A program made the translations under genes and the position numbers. This document shows, in pieces, positions 9,601-20,100 of a stretch of 48,819 nt of DNA. Source of the DNA: a virus. The notes below the pieces were generated by a model that had not been told where the DNA came from, made no database searches, and worked only from the letters and a program-made list of their open reading frames with translations. Every line of letters starts with the position of its first letter. Position 1 is the first letter of the stretch. The stretch lies in the IMG/VR virus record IMGVR_UViG_3300021963_000196, positions 1 to 48,819 of that record; one strand, written 5' to 3'.

Positions 9601-12120
9601 TAAAGTATTGCCACCTTCATCAGTAATTGTTTCTCCAGAAACAAAATTACCAGATAATACTCTTACAAAAATTTCATTGGAAGAGCTAAAGCTTGAATCT
9701 GCAGATCCTTCAATTACTGCATAAGCACCACTTTGAGTGCCAGTGACATATTGACCAGATGAGAATCCTGCTACAATCTTACTTTCAGTGATTAATTTAG
9801 TAAAGAAAATAGGATTGAAATATTCTAGTTTAAATACTGAATTATATGTAGAGTTTCCAGATTCATCTCTACCTTTTGATAATACTTTATCTGTATCTTG
9901 ATTAAAACCAAATCCTCTCTTTACGAGGGAGAAATTCTTTGGTTTTGCAATACCAATAACAGGAGTAATAGTTTTACTATAGTCAACTACTTCCCCAAAA
10001 GGAAGAATTCTATTTCCTTGTGAAATAGGAACAGTTAAAACAATTTGTCCGCTTGCCGCCGATAGAGGATCTTCTTGAATCTGATACTCAAAGAATCTAG
10101 CAGTAACATTTGATAATACAGTGCCAGTGGTTGTATTATATGCATCAGGAATAGCACCAGAAATCTTAATAGTATTTCCAGCAACTAAACCATGATCAGT
10201 AACAGTGGTTACTTTTGCAATATAATTGTTTATTCCATTAACTACTCTAATTTCATATTCAATCGACTCTACTTGCACTTGAGTGCCAGACTCTTGCCAG
10301 TAATAATTTTGTGCTCTAAATGCACCATCATCAATTGGACTATTAATAGACCTGTAAAATACTTGTCTTCTCTTAACATCTGTTGTTACAGAAGTATCTG
10401 ATAAAGCTGCAGGAATAAAGTCTGCATTATCATATTCTAAAAACTTATCAACTAAATCTCTCTTATTTCCTAAAATGGTTAATTCTAAATAAATTTCCCC
10501 ACCAATATCATCTACTCTAGATAATTGTGAATATGCAATAACTTCTACATAATCAACTGTAGTTGCGGCTAGTGTTTCTCCTAAATTTGCAACGTAGTAT
10601 AGTTTTTGACCAAGAATAGAACTATAGTCATTAGCTGGAGATTTTGCCTTAACGTAAATGGTCTTAACAGCATAGTCGTGAAGTAAATTAGTTTTACTTA
10701 TAGACTTAAGTGGTAAACCTCTACGTAGTGAAGTTTTGCGCGAATTATATTCTCCATTGTATCCTAAGTATCCATCATTAAATAATGAAGAGAAATACAA
10801 TGTTGGATATGAAGTTAACTCGCTACCTTCTGAGTTCAGAGGAATAGAGTTATAAACATTAGTTACATTAAAAGAAGGCAATCCATATGTTTTAATACGA
10901 TTGTTTTCTTTTTCTAGAGTATCTCTCGCTTTATCTACTTCTACATACTTAGTTTCTTTATTTACAATTTCATATCCTCTGACGTATGCTTTACCAGATC
11001 CAAGACCAGCTACTAGTTTTGCTTCTGCTTCTTCAGTTGATAAACCATTGACAGTATCATCTACTCTAAGAGGATATAAACCTTGATTCCCATTTCTCTG
11101 CCAGTATTCTCTTAAATCAATGGGGAAATTATCTACTACATAGTCACCAGATTCATCATAAGTTCTTCTTGCTAGAGTTTCTTCAATTAAATTATATTCT
11201 TTCTTAGTTACTTTTTTCTGGACTACTCCCAGCTTAATAGTAAGTAACTCAATAAAGTTATCATCAGTAACTTCATCTAAAGAATAATTTACTAAATTCA
11301 AATTAATCTGCAATCTATGCGCCCCAGGAGCACTGAAATTAGAAAACCCTCTGGCATTATCGTAGAGAGTAACATCTTTTTCTGGGGTAATTATTTCTTC
11401 TTCAATTAAGAAGCCAATTTTAGTGGATGGTTGTGAATAATACTTATCTACTATTAAAATTTGTTTCTCATTTTGCACAAAAAATCCATTGACAAAATAA
11501 ATGCCAGTTTCTACCTGTAAAGCAGAAGCAAATCCCATAGCAGGACTATCAATTCTAGTTGCTTCTAGAGTATCTGGATTAATACTAATTACGCCTGATG
11601 GCAGAGAGCTTCCATCGGTGCCAACTACTAGAATAGGACTGTTTTGAATATTTGCTTCTAACTCTTCGCCTTGTCTGAAAGTATTTTCACTGCTATCGCC
11701 ACCACTTAAGTAATTGACATAGATAATATCCGATTCAGTTTCTGAAGCATAATCTGCTTCTATAACTACTGCTTTAACACCAGAAGTAAGACCAGTTAAT
11801 GTTAATCCAATTAAATTTCTGATGTCATACTTTCTGAATAGAATTTCACCACCTACATTTTCAGCTACTTCAGAAATAGATGCCAGTTTAACATAATTTA
11901 GTCTATTGTTAAATGAAATTTCACCTGGAATTACTTGCTGACCTTGTTTAAATTGATACTTTCCAAATTGCTCAATCTGATTCTGTAAAATCGATTGTAA
12001 AGCATTTAACTCTCTAGTCTGAATAGAGTATCCAGGTCTAAAAAGCACTTTATAAAAATTTTTAGACGCTTCAAAATCGTCGTTATATTCTTTAGTGTTT
12101 AGATTAATCTTTTGTGGCAT
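3628..12120 (-). CDS. Giant DUF4815-type baseplate/tail structural protein (2830 aa)
   Basis: The N-terminus (KINLNTKEYNDDF..., then VLFRPGYSIQTRELNALQSI, residues ~24-45, and IEQFGKYQFKQGQQV) matches the DUF4815 pattern at the head of large cyanophage virion proteins. The middle and C-terminal parts are long beta-rich Ig-like/fibronectin-like stretches. Around residues 2150-2260 there is a motif block (DYPIYLLNNTDYTLCIETDS, then ...RLGENDIATSEVI, QPLLGSVFRSQN) that I associate with large cyanophage baseplate proteins. It sits directly downstream of gp8, the place of gp9/gp10 in T4, but far exceeds them in size. Probably a peripheral baseplate or fibre-network component. The DUF call is from pattern memory. 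Confidence 0.75.
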   Translation of the reverse strand: MPQKINLNTKEYNDDFEASKNFYKVLFRPGYSIQTRELNALQSILQNQIEQFGKYQFKQGQQVIPGEISFNNRLNYVKLASISEVAENVGGEILFRKYDIRNLIGLTLTGLTSGVKAVVIEADYASETESDIIYVNYLSGGDSSENTFRQGEELEANIQNSPILVVGTDGSSLPSGVISINPDTLEATRIDSPAMGFASALQVETGIYFVNGFFVQNEKQILIVDKYYSQPSTKIGFLIEEEIITPEKDVTLYDNARGFSNFSAPGAHRLQINLNLVNYSLDEVTDDNFIELLTIKLGVVQKKVTKKEYNLIEETLARRTYDESGDYVVDNFPIDLREYWQRNGNQGLYPLRVDDTVNGLSTEEAEAKLVAGLGSGKAYVRGYEIVNKETKYVEVDKARDTLEKENNRIKTYGLPSFNVTNVYNSIPLNSEGSELTSYPTLYFSSLFNDGYLGYNGEYNSRKTSLRRGLPLKSISKTNLLHDYAVKTIYVKAKSPANDYSSILGQKLYYVANLGETLAATTVDYVEVIAYSQLSRVDDIGGEIYLELTILGNKRDLVDKFLEYDNADFIPAALSDTSVTTDVKRRQVFYRSINSPIDDGAFRAQNYYWQESGTQVQVESIEYEIRVVNGINNYIAKVTTVTDHGLVAGNTIKISGAIPDAYNTTTGTVLSNVTARFFEYQIQEDPLSAASGQIVLTVPISQGNRILPFGEVVDYSKTITPVIGIAKPKNFSLVKRGFGFNQDTDKVLSKGRDESGNSTYNSVFKLEYFNPIFFTKLITESKIVAGFSSGQYVTGTQSGAYAVIEGSADSSFSSSNEIFVRVLSGNFVSGETITDEGGNTLKIAKENTISHFVVTKRGSEYTQTTTEVRTNPLSINGKLVDVSVAKPQIVAGNVISIDIKDRRNLSEEYASPPDVVVNFDSATPVSNSAVVKPVLFKDTIVNYSNENVKSIYCEFGEGGSNSFSCDVDTFNDEFTLSKNVTNFTFSGAKGRKYLTCLAFSGDASVDLLAGDVIQYVDSTGVVRRNIVEYITKPSGISRSLIYLDTALQEDVNDSVVVRKRTKIDTVSNPSLIYPVGFKSVSSLIKDSDDTNFTYYVRRDFITTSSTSGGQITFSAQLKFGTQRFIGFTESNFILTILDKGNSNTGLENGDIMFITADQVTELSSGGVSISLDNLTFRNDASSASNVVLKLTATIEITKASAKTKTAIRNKRIVVTSVGDKVIPFRGYDYDEQTADIISYSDCFGEYGTDIRVFEGSISNPPVLDDQNNVIEGFDVTERFTFDDGQRDTLYDVSRLVLKPGFDAPVGQLVIVFNFFEHSQGDFSIVDSYTLTGTPVNDIPSFNSPSLGKVSLRDVIDFRPKVDVNTIITGFQNKTILESNNTISFNGSGGIPSATPAHDSNLDYSFVFTSKQYLDRIDGVFLNSSGNFVVKNGNSSLNPSKPESPDDAIPLYYLYIPAYTNNPQDIRVTPVDNRRYTMRDIGKLEKRIERLEYYTTLSILEQQTFNTQIKDDIGLDRFKSGIVVDNFENHGVGNLTSLDYKCAIDTQQSILRPQSVENSYSLVEINNTKQERTLDGYQKTGDVITLPYTSVSAISNPYATSPINPNPFVVVQYVGDLSISPSVDHWYDTDKKPVILNNDTKVFSVFVSKSESSEGFNSLNNFYLTNWVGTNRTFYNVSSLNDITSDTNTSISSATISTSSNISPQNNEIGKGIQTVNNGNVTVATSIQLFARSRAIKFVLRRLKPDTKFYAFIDGRNVGRWVAQDTRFTGIPDNSVGVFGANEDGSAIITDANGDASGVLVFPAGFAPVQGASWSGSIDDISLDGSLELNFTTGVKTIRFTTSSEDTNDNRVDSFAESKYFCTGVFPSQPASIISTIPSFLKSAEGIQFIDNASTQARPNPLSQTFRIENYDGGVFLTGVDLFFAQKSETLPIRVYLTDTNSGTPGNHIIPGTEVVKSTDTYLRIFTNGNVVLTLDETISGASSGVRGVIKTVFDSNDNELVPTIQRTVTLANDQVYKLVISNYISQNGQEFLQNENLIIPSVVKRNALDNSNLTVTIAKDSGRISGIKIVDFGDGYESATLIIQSPQLPGGSSAIGNVLISNGEVYEANILLGGSGYTDTPSIILRPNGSISREAVLEPILQIDTPAVRMGVSVDPQDGEIADSTSPTRFTFDYPIYLLNNTDYTLCIETDSIDYRVWSSRLGENDIATSEVITQQPLLGSVFRSQNVDTWSEDLNQDIKFTLNRAVFAVNRPATVELTNEDLGYELLSANSIETDASSNDSATSPLFKNNNRIIKINHPNNGFEDSSKSYVTFKNVSGVGGIEADYFNSNLFQVSNSGVNFYNITSTFGAGSTTSGGGNGIFASYNRKYERLYPSVSYLSFTETPFNVEVRTTNIIPVDSPGENYSSYQISDYETAFLNEEQYFTNQKVIASTFNELKNNIDESLKYKFTISTTRDNLSPVIDLRSSSVKVISNIVEKGYGNETRYGRRYKVLNFYPVYKFNVTNLPTNSDGSPILPTAGQSVVGDTTKSRGEIIKVVGSLIYTKMKNSSLFAAGETLTFGIQSFSGVAVSPSGISEVEFDFTPDTNVEVYQENLSDTFANQIYAKIIRWDDKNKKLYVLEEKAPQNGNYFSAAAGPYARNSSDEGANQLPDIIRVNDNLWHQQIEPQNLTDTNESVPGFVEVSSIEYSSGVLYTSDINSKNSSSVAKYVTKEITLANPATTIEVRTTANLFEENDVEIYYKTKPVNSQSIFDDIEWIPFNGNGLPDNTVTPSNDSAISGLFERQSSYKEHKYSVSNLNEFASFAVKIVMKSSNPSYIPKIQDARIIAAF

Positions 12121-12171
12121 TTCTATTCAGGGAAAAGTTAAATTATGAAATAAAGAATAATTATAAGTATA

Positions 12172-14052
12172 TCAGAATTCAATAACTAGCTTAATATCTT
12201 CAATCTGATCTGGTGCTCTGGTAATAAGTCTACGGTTTTCGATATAAACAATATCCCCAGTATATTTCGCTACTTCTGGACTTGCCATACCATTTGTAAA
12301 TGTTAATCCAAGTAGGGGAATAACAGGACCACCAGTTGTATACGTAGTTTCTACAGTACCCTCAATTAAAGAAGTTTGTCCTTTTACTAGTTTTGCTGCA
12401 TCAGAAACAAAATCTTTAACTACACCATTATCAGTATGGAGATGAGGTGATTGGAAATACTTCAATACTCCAGATGAAGGAGTTTGTCCAGCTGGAACTT
12501 CATCCCATACCCAAGAAACTACTGTGCCAATTGCAAATTCTCCAGTAGCAATTTCCTGTTTGATAATTTCATCGACTTGGAATGGACCACTAACATTATT
12601 CAACTTAAGTGCATATAAAGCACTTACAGTTTCTTGTGTAGCAAATTCAGTTGATGGAGCTGGCAGTCTAGGATTTTTGATAATGCCGATTCTTCTAAAA
12701 TCATTATCAACTGGGAAGTCTCCCTGTCCTTCTGCATAAGTTAGGCGAATATTCGCCATAATTCTTTTTGCTGATAGTTCTGTAATAGGATCTGATCCGT
12801 GACCGCCAGTAGGAGGAATGATAACTTTGATAGATCCAAAAGCATTAGGTGAAATATTAGTAAATGGATTGCTTAAATCTGGATTTTGATAAACAAAATT
12901 ATTCTTTAGTAAAATATTACCATAAGTATATCCAGATCCAGTAATATTTACTCTAGCACCAGTTGAATCACATAAGTAAACTTTACTGATAGTATTAGTA
13001 TTAGTTGTCTCGATGCAAACTAAACCACCAGTGCCATCTCCTAAAATAGGAGCATATAAAACTTCACTCGCTGGAAGATCACCTCCCGCAGAGGTTAAAA
13101 CAACTGCACTAATAGATCCTGCCTGAGATGCTGCCAAACTCTTAACAGTAACATCATCTACAATTGGCATAAAATCGGTTGATACGAATCTCAATACATC
13201 ATTTGTTGAGATAGTATACATATACTTCCAAACATAACCATTTTCTACATCTGGATATTCTGTGAAAATGCCAGTAGCAGAATCATAAGCACCTTGCCCA
13301 GAAGGTCCAGGAGTTCTAGTTGGTTCTAGTGAAGCATTGATGCCTGTTGGATGTGCTTCACTAGTACCATTTTGGAGACACTTAAATACTTCGTAGTTAT
13401 TATTAACTACATAATATCTTGCATTTAAAAGGTTCTGAGAAGGACTAGCAGGACCAGCACCATCTGGGTCTACAGATGCTGGTCTAGCATACGAATAGTC
13501 TGGTCTCCACATATCGAATTTTGGATTCAATGTGGGATTCCAATTATATCTTCTTGTTACTGCTCTTACTTGATCAGAGGTGATTCTCTTCATAGCAATC
13601 ATGTCATCATGAATGCTATAATCTTCTTCTTGATTATCTGCTGGTCTTACAGGAATTTCATCCGTTGCATAACGATATATGGCAGCGTTTGCAATAGCGT
13701 TTGAAGTGTTTCCTCTGATTTGGTTACCGATACCAGGAACTGAAGAAATATTTGGGAAAACATTCGATAATAGAAGACTGTTTGGATAAACAGCCTCTAC
13801 AGTTGCTCGGAAAGAAGAGTTGGATAAAGTAATACCAGAACCAGTTACATATACTTGCTCACCAACTTGGAATGTCCCAACAGTGGAATAAATTTCGAGG
13901 TAAGCATTCCACTTTTGTGGACGCCCAACAAAGAAATATGATTTTGTTCTTTCGTCAGAAGTTGCTTCAGTGCCTGTGCTACCTTCAGATAAAGATTCTA
14001 AAAATTGCTTAGCATTAAAGATTCTGAATTTTTCAGAAATGATGGCTGCCAT
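12172..14052 (-). CDS. 8: Baseplate wedge subunit gp8-like (626 aa)
   Basis: The N-terminus MAAIISEKFRIFNAKQFLES followed by SYFFVGRPQKW (residues ~38-50) is the signature I recognise for cyanophage gp8. Order gp25-gp6-gp7-gp8 matches T4. T4 gp8 is about 334 residues, so this copy is nearly twice as long, as usual in cyanophages. In the wedge, gp8 dimers bind gp7 and gp10. It has its own tandem late promoter octamers at 14089-14102 and a 51-base gap to the next gene. Domains are otherwise beta-rich without obvious catalytic motifs. Confidence 0.8.
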   Translation of the reverse strand: MAAIISEKFRIFNAKQFLESLSEGSTGTEATSDERTKSYFFVGRPQKWNAYLEIYSTVGTFQVGEQVYVTGSGITLSNSSFRATVEAVYPNSLLLSNVFPNISSVPGIGNQIRGNTSNAIANAAIYRYATDEIPVRPADNQEEDYSIHDDMIAMKRITSDQVRAVTRRYNWNPTLNPKFDMWRPDYSYARPASVDPDGAGPASPSQNLLNARYYVVNNNYEVFKCLQNGTSEAHPTGINASLEPTRTPGPSGQGAYDSATGIFTEYPDVENGYVWKYMYTISTNDVLRFVSTDFMPIVDDVTVKSLAASQAGSISAVVLTSAGGDLPASEVLYAPILGDGTGGLVCIETTNTNTISKVYLCDSTGARVNITGSGYTYGNILLKNNFVYQNPDLSNPFTNISPNAFGSIKVIIPPTGGHGSDPITELSAKRIMANIRLTYAEGQGDFPVDNDFRRIGIIKNPRLPAPSTEFATQETVSALYALKLNNVSGPFQVDEIIKQEIATGEFAIGTVVSWVWDEVPAGQTPSSGVLKYFQSPHLHTDNGVVKDFVSDAAKLVKGQTSLIEGTVETTYTTGGPVIPLLGLTFTNGMASPEVAKYTGDIVYIENRRLITRAPDQIEDIKLVIEF

Positions 14053-14088
14053 AGTTTTCCCTTTTTGTTATTTCTGGTAATTCCGAGT

Positions 14089-14102
14089 TATTTATATTTA
14101 TA
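14089..14102 (-). promoter_or_regulatory. Two overlapping late promoter octamers
   Basis: Minus-strand TATAAATATAAATA contains two overlapping TATAAATA boxes, 37-50 bases upstream of the gp8 start, in the only gap between gp7 and gp8. This matches T4 late promoters, so gp8 and the giant gene below it can be transcribed apart from gp6-gp7. Confidence 0.65.
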
Positions 14103-14106
14103 CTGT

Positions 14107-17100
14107 TTAGACCAAACTTCTTAAGTAATCACCTGCATTATGTGTCTGTGGTTTAGTGCCTTCCTGCCCTCTAGAAACTCCTGTAAAACGGTCAGATAAC
14201 TTCGATGTGTAACTTACAACTTCATTACCAATTAATAATTTACCCTCATCTGGGAACATCGAAGTATCTGGAATATAAACAATACTATCAGTTTCCGAAA
14301 GAGAGCTATCTAAAATAGCACCATATTCATTAATAGATGGACAAGTAAGTTGCCAAATAGCACCACTTGCACTCAAAAAAGTAAAACTTCTGTCATCAAA
14401 ATCACTAATAGTAACAGTAGGATAGTAAACATCCAACATCCCTAAAGTATATTCACTTACATTAGCAACTCCTAAATCATCAATGAATTTGTATACTTCA
14501 AATGTCTCAAATCTATTACCAAGACGAGGGAATATATACTTATTTTCATCAACATTATTACTATAAATATCGACGGCTCCAAAATCTGTAATGACAGATA
14601 CGGTCTTCAATAAAGATTCGATAGTTGCTTTTGCAGGTGGGAGGAAGAATTGGGAAACTATATCATAACTTACATTACTTATAGACACTACTTCAGGAGC
14701 ATCTAACGTCAATATTGAAGTTATATTTCTGTTAGATTCTTTCAGTGTAACCTCTTTTTCTGGCGGTGTTACAATAATAGTGGGTCTTGTAACATCATGA
14801 ATTACTCTTACATCAGAAACAGTTTGAATTTCTGGTAATTCAGAAGGAGTTTTGATTACAGTAATAACTCTACTGATATTACTATCTAAAAATATTTTGG
14901 GTGATAATACTAAATCAATTCTGCTTTCAATTATCTTTTGTGGTGATTTGAGAATATTAAATCCTCTAGTAACATAAACTTTCGGAGGAGTTAAATAACC
15001 AGAACCAGAATTAGTTAATACAACATCAATAATTTCGCCATTATTCATTACAACGAAACCATCAGCTCCTCCGCCAGAGACTGGCCCTATAATATTTCCA
15101 TATGTGTCACGTAGAGGTTGAGGGACAAATACTAATTGCGGTGACACATCATATCCATAAGCATTTGGTTGTATAGATGCTCCCTTAAAGATGATGACAG
15201 ATTCGTTTTTATTAATGACTGTAATCGTATCTCCATTTCTTAATTCCACATTATTCGGGAAATCTACATCTAAACCCCCATTTCTGGTTAAAATAGTTTT
15301 TGGACTAATAATTCCAGTAGTTATTCTTTGAGCATAATTTTTGTAGTTTCTATTATTCCATCTCAAATTAGTAACTTTTCCATTAGTTACATCAGCAACA
15401 ACACTCAATCCAATACCATCATTGATACCATTATATTCGGTTACTCCAACTAAACCATAATGGTTATTTTCAATTAAATCTTCACTTCTATGACCTAGTT
15501 TCTTTAATACTTTTGGTATTGAAGTGATTCTCCTATAATTTCTTTCACCATCTACTTTAACTAAATCATTTATATCTAATCTATTGACATATTTTGGAGA
15601 AAGTTCTGTGCCATCCATCCACGGAGACTTTGTTTTAAATACTAATTGATTTCTTTCATCATCTTCAACATAATCTGTGATAGAAGTAATCTCTGATGGT
15701 TGAATAGTAAATTCTGTAACATCTTTTTTGTATGATGTCAACTTAATAGATTTTGTTGCATCAAACTTATAATTTTGCTGATAAAAAATAATTTCTAAAG
15801 TTTGATTGCCGAGAGAATCTGTGTTACCAAAACAATTTAATATTTCTCCAACAGATTCCCATCCAGAGAAAGAATTGCCCTGATAAACAGTATCGTATTG
15901 CGATAATTGCAATAATTGAGTATTTGTAATTAATACAGAAGAGATTAAATGAATTTTATTGAAGAATTTGTTATTTTCAAAATTATAAAATGTTAGTTTT
16001 TTCTCTGTTTCTCTTCCGTAAAGATAAAGAATATTAATTTTTTGTCCAGGTCTTGGTGCTTCAGTGAAATAAATTTCAGACCCATTTATCGTATAAGCTC
16101 TATTTCTTATCTGAAGAATGCCTTCAATGAATACTAAAATAGTTCTGTCATTATCAACATTTACTGTCCTATTACCAAATACAGTTTTGAGTAAAAATGG
16201 ACCTTTTCTAACGCCATCATATAATCTTTCTTCTAATTGTAGTCTTTCATAATTAGATACTGTATATGCAAAAAACTTACTTCTATTATCCGCATCGAGC
16301 TTTCTTGGGGCATCAACAAAGACAATTTGATTTGGTGTTACTGTTCTATCAATATAATATGATGAAGTAGCGGGAAGAAGTGGCGTTACCTTATTTTCTT
16401 GTAATACACCGTCTAAAGACACAATAAGATTTTCTTTAGCATCTAATACTACTTCAGTGCCATCTTCATAGTATAGTGGGAATCTTGTAGATACGTTATC
16501 AAAATTATTTTCAATAGTTGCAATTTTTTTGAAATACCTACTATTCAATTCGTCATTTTTAAAACGAATCATTCTACCAACGAATCTTTGTGCCTCTACG
16601 ACTTGACCATTGGCAAATCTTTGACCTAATGGAGATCTAGAGAATGTTAACGTAGATCCAGATACAGTAAACGATTTACCAGGCTCTTGTAAAATACCAT
16701 CTAGTGTAATAATTAAATTATTGACATTTGCCACATTTAATGTGCCAAAACCAGGCAAAATCATATTAAATGATGTTCTTCCTACAATATTTCCTGCTTC
16801 GTCAAAATCACCATCAAAATCTTGGAGTAATTCAAACTGATATGACAACATTTCTGATGTGTCAATACTAGTAGAGAATACACTACCTTTACCTCTTCTA
16901 ATATTAGTATCCTGTACTTGGACCACACTTTGTGTAATGGTCCTTCTAGTATTTTCAATTGTTACTCTATTAGTAGTTTCATCCCATAGCTCTAAAATAG
17001 TAACATTAGAAGTTATTCTCTGGGTAGCAGGCATTACTGTTTTTGCCTCTGCTTCCACAGAAACTTCTCCAAACATTTTAAAACCTGCTGGATGAACAGT

Positions 17101-20100
17101 TTGCTCTACCAATTTCCTCCAAATATTAATTGGAGATTTTGATTTTACGACATACGAGTAATCTTGATAGAAGTATGAATCTGCTATCTTCTGTGAAGAA
17201 TTTGATGTCTTTCCTCTATCAGTGTCAAAATATCCTTGATTGTCATAATATGATTTAATAATAGGAGTAAACAGTGAAAAGAAAATACCAGTAACTGTTG
17301 CTGATTTTTTCTTGAGATTGCCAGTTATTTGCAATCCAGACTTAAATTCACCAACAACATCAATAACTTTTATATAATTAGTTTTTCTGATATATCCATC
17401 AGACGCAATTTTTCCTTCTGCAATTAAAAATCCATTTTCAAATTGTCTAATTATCTCTCCATTTAAGAAGACATCTTCATCAAAATTCTTTATAGTTAAA
17501 ATTTGATGGGATGAATATTTTGATGAGATAGAATTATCATTATAGAAATTGGACCCATTCATCAATACTTTAATATTTTTTGGTATTCCGATATTCTTAC
17601 TTTCGAGATAAATCTTGACATCAGATTCAATCACATACATTAATGGTTTTTCATTGAAAACAATATCAGTACGATCTGGTATAATAGCTATAATTTCTCC
17701 AAAATTTCCTTTAACAACATTAAACTTGGGAAGAATATTTGACGATGATTGTAATACGACTATTGGTTTAGAGTAATTTTTTCCAGCAATGTCGATAGAC
17801 ACAGATAATAATCTGCCTTCTCTCTCATCATAGTTTAATTTCGGAATACACTCAAATTCTCTATTTGGTTTTACTCCAATAACAGTTGGTATTTTCTTAT
17901 AAGATTTTCCACCATTGGAAATTTTAACAGAAGAAATTTTTCCTATTGCAAACAATGATTCTGTGGTGTAACTAAAATCACCAGTGCCATCATAATCTGG
18001 TTTTCTGTCTAATTTATACGCAAAAGAATATTTTGAAACATAATCAACCGACTTGTCTCCCTGCAATGGGTCTTCTACAAGTTGCAAGTAAGAATTATCA
18101 GAATTGATGATTGCAGATTTGTCAAAGTAATAAAAGTTGGCATAATCAGATGCCTTTTTCTCAGTAAAATTATTAGAAGGAGAAAATGCTCCAAATCCTA
18201 ACTTAATGTCAACAAAAGATGTAGATGCATCTCCAGATCCAGGTAGTGATGTGCCAGACTTAGATTCTACTGTGATAATATTATTATTTCTGCTAGGAGA
18301 AAACTCCAAGAATGACCCAGACATAGATGGGTGTGATGTAATGAATCTATATCTGTAATAATTTTGTATTTCTATGATTGGATTTCTGATCCAAGGTCCA
18401 TTGTCGTTGAAATAAGAAAATTCAAATCTGTAATCTGCTTCATCAACAATAGAATCAATTCTCACTAATTTAAGAGGATTACTCGCGTCAAAGAAAGAAG
18501 AATTGAAGTTTAATTTATTGATAGTCTCTAGGGTTTGAGAAGTTTCAAAAACTACAGTGAGAAGTTGTTTTTGTGCATCATACTCTTTAATGATTGGATC
18601 GCCAGTACTTGGTCCTAGTTGGTCTCCAATATTAAATTTGTAGCTAGGATTTTTGACTGTAACTACAGCATTATTAAAATGATTTTTTCTGGAGGTATTA
18701 TTAATACCTCTAGTTACTGTAATCGTGTTATTACTAGTATCTGTAGAGTTTACCAATATTTCTTCACTGTCTATCATAATAGTATTAGTTGCACTAATAC
18801 CAGAAACACTACTTAGTTTTATTTCTGTTTGATTTACACCCAGACCGACATGAGATACCTCTACAAATAAAATGCTTTGAGATAAAGACCCAGAAAGTCT
18901 TTGTAAGCTTTCATTGGTTACAGTTAAAATATCTCCAATTTGATAACCACTTCCTTTGTCAGTAATTACAACACTATTTGGTCCAACAACCCCATCTACA
19001 ACGGTAATCGTTGCCTTTGCATTTCCTGGTGCTCCTTCCGACCCAATAAATGCCTGATTTGCTGATACTAAAATACCATTTTTATCTCTGCATCTTGTCT
19101 GGTCTGCAAATATTAATTCAACATCAGTAAATACTTGACTACCACCTCCAGCATAATCATTGCCACTATTCAAGCTCTTTAGCACACCAATTCCAGTATC
19201 ATTGATTGATACTTGGACTTCTGGAGCAAATAATTTAACAGTCTGATAAATTCTTTTTCTTACGTGAATGTTTGTAGTGGAAACAGAATCATCTGGGATA
19301 ATATCTACTGTTATTTTATCTCCTTCTGTAAGTCTGTGCTCTTCGTTAGTTGTAACCAGAGCAATATTATCAGTAATCTCAAAAATACTGATGTTTCTAC
19401 TTAATTCATCAACTCTTACAATTCTGCTGCCAATAGTGTCATCAATTAAACTACTTCTTAAGTAGTAGTTAGTATCAATAAAGAAATCTCCATCTACAAC
19501 TTTTACTTTTAAAGTATTTGCACTTCTAACAGTTTCTAGTATTTCACCTCTTCCTTCTTCACTATTAGCTACTACTCCAAAAGAGTTATCATTAGATAAT
19601 GATACTTCTGGTCCTCCAACAATTTCTGATATTTTAAATCTAGAAGAAGCAGCATTAATTACATAATAAATTTTACCAGCAATAATTCCATTTTTTGTTT
19701 CTGGGAAACTAATTCTATCACCTTCACTGAAAGGGTTAAAAGCGACATTCAAATAGTTATTTTGAATACTTAAAACGTTTGCTTCTTTACCATTAGTTAA
19801 TCTAACAAAAAATCCAGCAGTATAAAAAGAAGGATTATCTACGATAATATTAATTACTCTAATATTAGAGTTTAATTTATTAACAGAATCAAAATTGCCA
19901 GAAACATTACGAAGTACAAACATATCTCCTGAGAAAATATCACCAACTACTTCACCAGTAGCATTTGTATTCTCTTGTGTGATGACAGTTTTATCAAAGT
20001 AATAAACTGGTGTTGTTGACTGAATTTTAAGTGCTTTCGTTTGCCAAGATTCAATAGAAGATATTTCTTTGCCAACAAGGGATTTAACTTCAGCAGATGC